A stretch of DNA of 64,000 nt from Eleftheria terrae (GTDB lineage: Bacteria; Pseudomonadota; Gammaproteobacteria; Burkholderiales; Burkholderiaceae_C): contig NZ_CP106951.1 in assembly GCF_030419005.1 (NCBI RefSeq), positions 1,798,001-1,862,000 on the forward strand, read 5' to 3'. This document shows, piece after piece, positions 61,848 through 64,000 of this stretch. Within the stretch, counting starts at the first letter, position 1, and every line of letters begins with the position of its first letter. The notes under the pieces were generated by a model. The model was not told where the DNA came from. It made no database searches and worked only from the letters and a program-made list of their open reading frames with translations. Position numbers and translations under genes: made by a program.

Positions 61848-62389
61848 ACGACAAAGCAGTGATTCCAGTGCTGTCGGGTCGCATCCATGGAACCACGGTG
61901 CCCCTGGTCAACGCCCGGCGTCTGCACGAGTTCTTGGAGTCCTCGCAGGACTACACGACTTGGATCAAGGGGCGCATCCGCAAGTACGGCTTTGAGGAAG
62001 GTGTCGACTACTTGCTCCACAAGTTTGTGGAGCAAGTCCCACACCAGGGAGGCTGGCGCACGGTACATCGATCGGAGGTGCACCTCACGCTGGACATGGC
62101 CAAGGAGTTGGCGATGGTAGAGCGAACACCGCGCGGTCGGGACGCACGGCGCTACTTCATCGAATGCGAGCGGCGCCTTCGGCAGGAGCAGTCCTCGCCC
62201 GTTGCGCCGACGGCGCTCAGCCGCGGACAGCGGCAGGCGATCAATCGGAGAGCTTGGGCGGATGTCGCTGGCGAGGCCTATGCAGCTTTTCATGCAAGGC
62301 GGGAGGGGTTGATCCGAGAGGCGGCTGCGCAGCCCGTGGCGCGGCCGGCATACCTGCCGCTTAGCCATCGCCCGAAGTGGGCTCGGTGA
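61844..62389 (+). CDS. AntA/AntB-family antirepressor
   Basis: A 181-residue protein. The N-terminal AntA/AntB domain contains PLVNARRLHEFLESSQDYTT then WIKGRIRKYGFEEGVDYLLH and the late segment TLDMAKELAMVERTPRGRDA with RRYFIECERRLR. Phage antirepressors of this group bind and inactivate the lysogeny repressor. The C-terminal 60 residues are Arg/Ala-rich. It starts at GTG, supported by AAGGAG eight bases before and by the GTGA overlap. A repressor gene is not visible in the window. Confidence 0.9.
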   Translation: MNDKAVIPVLSGRIHGTTVPLVNARRLHEFLESSQDYTTWIKGRIRKYGFEEGVDYLLHKFVEQVPHQGGWRTVHRSEVHLTLDMAKELAMVERTPRGRDARRYFIECERRLRQEQSSPVAPTALSRGQRQAINRRAWADVAGEAYAAFHARREGLIREAAAQPVARPAYLPLSHRPKWAR

Positions 62390-62400
62390 GGAGGGAAGCT

Positions 62401-62610
62401 ATGAAGATCGACACGTACCGGTATCGTTGCCCCCTGGGCAAGCTGCAGCCGCAGACCACCGACCTGGATGCGGTCAAGGAACACGGCTGGCGAGACCAAC
62501 GCATTCTCGTCGTGAACGAGGCCGACGAGCGTCTGGACTTTGTCGAGCGCGAGATGGTCCGCCGCATCGGCGAGCGGCTCTACGGCAAGGGAGGCAAGCG
62601 CCATGGCTGA
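62401..62610 (+). CDS. small hypothetical phage protein
   Basis: A 69-residue protein: YRYRCPLGKLQPQTTDLDAV, KEHGWRDQRILVVNEADERL, DFVEREMVRRIGERLYGKGG. It looks folded with mixed strand and helix but matches no family I know. GGAGG is eight bases before the ATG and the next gene overlaps by eight bases, so it is likely expressed. Confidence 0.72.
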   Translation: MKIDTYRYRCPLGKLQPQTTDLDAVKEHGWRDQRILVVNEADERLDFVEREMVRRIGERLYGKGGKRHG

Positions 62611-63046
62611 GCAGTGGACCGTTGAGGCGGTGGCCACGCGCTTCGCCGATGCTGCAGAGACCTCGCGACGGCTGCCCGCCGTTCGGGTGCAGGGCTACCT
62701 CAGCACCTGGCCGCGCGTTGTCCGGGAGCAGTGGGAAGCACTGGGCCGCAGGGATGAGGCACCGGTGCGCTTCCCACCCAGTCCGCAGGACATCGAGCGC
62801 CTGCTGCAGGCCATGCAGTGGGTGCAGTGGCTTGAGGTGGAGCAGCGGCACCTGGTGTGGATGCGGGCCCAGCGCTACGGCTGGCAGGAGATCGGCAAGC
62901 GCCTGGGCTGCGAGCGGACCACGGCCTGGCGTCGGTGGATGGTGGCCCTCCAGGTCGTGGCCGACCGGCTCAACCAGCAGGCCACAGATGCCAGCGCTCC
63001 TTTGCGCTCCTTTGCGCACCCTGGTGCTCCTGAAATGCGGCTATAG
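62603..63046 (+). CDS. DUF6362-like phage protein with sigma-type HTH
   Basis: A 147-residue protein. The centre has SPQDIERLLQAMQWVQWLEV and HLVWMRAQRYGWQEIGKRLG, then CERTTAWRRWMVALQVVADR: this is a sigma-70 region-4-like helix-turn-helix as in the phage DUF6362 family (family name from memory). The N-terminus WTVEAVATRFADAAETSRRL is helical. It could control late transcription or be a small terminase-like DNA-binding protein. GGGAGG lies before the ATG. The 3' end contains a short duplication of CGCTCCTTTG. Confidence 0.7.
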   Translation: MAEQWTVEAVATRFADAAETSRRLPAVRVQGYLSTWPRVVREQWEALGRRDEAPVRFPPSPQDIERLLQAMQWVQWLEVEQRHLVWMRAQRYGWQEIGKRLGCERTTAWRRWMVALQVVADRLNQQATDASAPLRSFAHPGAPEMRL

Positions 63047-63677
63047 CTCCCATGCGCGCCCTCAAGCGCTACTTGAGGTCTGCAACACTTTGGCCGTTTT
63101 TGGGTACATTTTTGGGTACGGTGGCGCAGGGACCAGCAGTAGGGAGTGATCTCCCGGAGCGGAAAGCAGACCTTGGTAGCCAGAGTTACTTTGCGCTCCC
63201 GTCTGCGGTGCCAGGAGTGCCGGCGCTCCCACCTGCGGTGTGGCCGGCGTCTCGGAGTGCAAGACGGCCGGCGTCGTTCTCGGTACAGTTCGAACTGCGA
63301 CTGCAAAAGGACCTGCTGTAGAGCGGCGTGATCCACCTCGGATCGCTGTCGGCCTGCTGTTCAACAGCCCACAGGACAGTTTGTGGGTCCTTCTTTCTGG
63401 GTACCAATGCGGGCGGAAACCGCGCGACGCTTGAATAGCGTCCGGGTGCAAACCCGGTTGGCACAGTTGGCACTCACGCGCCTCCCGCGCGCTACTATCG
63501 ATTTCGTCCTTCCTTTCCTTGCTCCGACCGGCCGTTCACCACGGCCTTCAGCGGCCCGACGCCAGTGTGATATTGGCCGGGCCGTCTTCTTTCCTCCTGC
63601 TCCCACTGAAGCCGCCACACGGCGCCCACAAGCCGTCACAACCTCTTCGGGGTGGGCCGTCCGTCACCCGACCGCAA
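63047..63677. other. non-coding region with structured elements
   Basis: About 630 bases between the DUF6362-like gene and the ParB-domain gene. Frames here are short or have odd composition. It contains the three-hairpin element described separately, followed by tandem copies of GTTGGCAC (63457-63464 and 63466-63473). A tandem CGCTCCTTTG lies just upstream, inside the previous gene's end. No clear T-tailed terminator. Confidence 0.45.
63401..63464 (+). ncRNA. cloverleaf-like structured RNA candidate
   Basis: Three tight hairpins follow one another: GCGG-AAA-CCGC (63413-63423), GACGC-TTGAATA-GCGTC (63426-63442) and CGGG-TGCAAA-CCCG (63443-63456). GTACCAA before and TTGGCAC after can pair with one mismatch, giving a cloverleaf outline. 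The middle seven-base loop has TTGAATA. There is no room for a variable loop and the D-arm is wrong, so it is not a functional tRNA. It may be a phage regulatory RNA; antirepressor-linked C4-type antisense RNAs are one comparison to make. Confidence 0.35.
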
Positions 63678-64000
63678 ATGCCATCGCACAGCTTCTCTCC
63701 TCCGCTCAAGCTCGAACACTGGCCTACGAGCAAGCTCATCGCGTATGCCCGGAATCCGAGAAAAAATGACCACGCGGTCGACCAAATGGCGTCCGTCATC
63801 GCGGAGTTTGGGTTTCGTTTGCCTGTGGTGGCCCGCAGCACTGGCGAACTCGTTGACGGGCACCTTCGCCTAAAGGCCGCGATCAAGCTCGGGCTGGAGC
63901 AGATCCCAGTGGTACTGGCCGATGAGCTGACCGACGCACAGATTCGTGCTTTTCGCTTGCTTGCGAACCGGTCGGCGACCTGGGCGGAGTGGGACGACGA
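63678..64000 (+). CDS. ParB-like domain protein, probably N-terminus of a phage DNA methyltransferase (partial)
   Basis: The open frame begins at an ATG and runs off the right edge after 107 codons. It reads LEHWPTSKLIAYARNPRKND, then QMASVIAEFGFRLPVVARST, then GELVDGHLRLKAAIKLGLEQ and IPVVLADELTDAQIRAFRLL. The ParB/Srx nucleotide-binding motif is GELVDGHLRLKAA. This arrangement is usual for phage proteins in which a ParB domain precedes an N4/N6 adenine or cytosine methylase; the methylase part would lie outside the window, so only the ParB domain is certain. Confidence 0.85.
   Translation, partial: MPSHSFSPPLKLEHWPTSKLIAYARNPRKNDHAVDQMASVIAEFGFRLPVVARSTGELVDGHLRLKAAIKLGLEQIPVVLADELTDAQIRAFRLLANRSATWAEWDD

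Noticed and set aside
63401..63464. tRNA-Phe (GAA)
   Set aside because: The anticodon-like loop is present, but the element is 64 nt, lacks a variable loop, has no canonical D-loop or TTC T-loop and has an acceptor mismatch.

Overview
The window is high-GC DNA from a Gram-negative bacterium. The gene families suggest a betaproteobacterium of the order Burkholderiales: an HldE/WaaC-type LPS core pathway, a Tas-type aldo/keto reductase, and prfB with the canonical frameshift. This is inference from protein families; no species is claimed. About two thirds looks like stable chromosome and the last third (about 33.2 kb onward) is accessory DNA.

Layout. (1) 0-9 kb: the tail of a receiver domain; a leftward group of small envelope/stress proteins (acidic protein, DUF421 protein, membrane-anchored lipocalin, YqjE-like and DUF883/YqjD-like proteins, GlsB-like protein); then a PAS-rich hybrid histidine kinase and a sigma-54-dependent response regulator. 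(2) 9-11 kb: YbaK deacylase, Tas-like reductase and a GNAT acetyltransferase, all leftward. (3) 11.3-27 kb: a rightward surface-polysaccharide/LPS block. hldE, a NodB deacetylase and four glycosyltransferase-type genes are chained by 1-4 nt overlaps; a GT25/GT-A pair, two GT2 enzymes, UDP-galactopyranose mutase, a DUF707 protein and an MsbA-type flippase follow. Together they would make heptose donor and galactofuranose donor, build glycan on lipid A-core, and flip the product. (4) 27-33.2 kb: housekeeping genes (alpha/beta hydrolase, prfB, pepN, fbp, tRNA-Thr).

(5) 33.2-50.9 kb is an accessory island. Just after tRNA-Thr a lower-GC two-gene module (200-aa unknown protein plus XRE/ImmA-IrrE metalloprotease) sits between two 233-bp direct repeats exactly 2,249 bp apart. 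It is followed by polymorphic-toxin genes: an RHS protein with an ADP-ribosyltransferase-like tip and a candidate immunity gene, a SymE-like protein, a Tse2-like toxin with a Tsi2-like partner, a decayed IS3 element, and an unrecognised two-gene operon. A LysR gene on the left and a truncated, frameshifted copy of its 3' half on the right bracket the Tse2-to-operon segment.

(6) 50.9-64 kb is the left part of a prophage or integrative element. A leftward integration operon (small protein, DUF2924, serine recombinase, TTG-started small protein) diverges from a rightward set with a winged-helix-like protein, a 32-bp tandem iteron-like array, AlpA-like DNA-binding protein, Sak4-like ATPase, DUF669-like candidate ssDNA-binding protein, DUF6511-like protein, Cas4/RecB-like nuclease, P4-type primase-helicase, RuvC-like resolvase, AntA/AntB antirepressor and a ParB-domain protein running off the end. 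No capsid, terminase or conjugation genes are visible, so phage versus ICE cannot be decided here.

The best candidates for something undescribed are the repeat-flanked XRE/ImmA module beside tRNA-Thr, the iteron array upstream of the replication/recombination genes, and the unknown operon at 47.5-50.1 kb.
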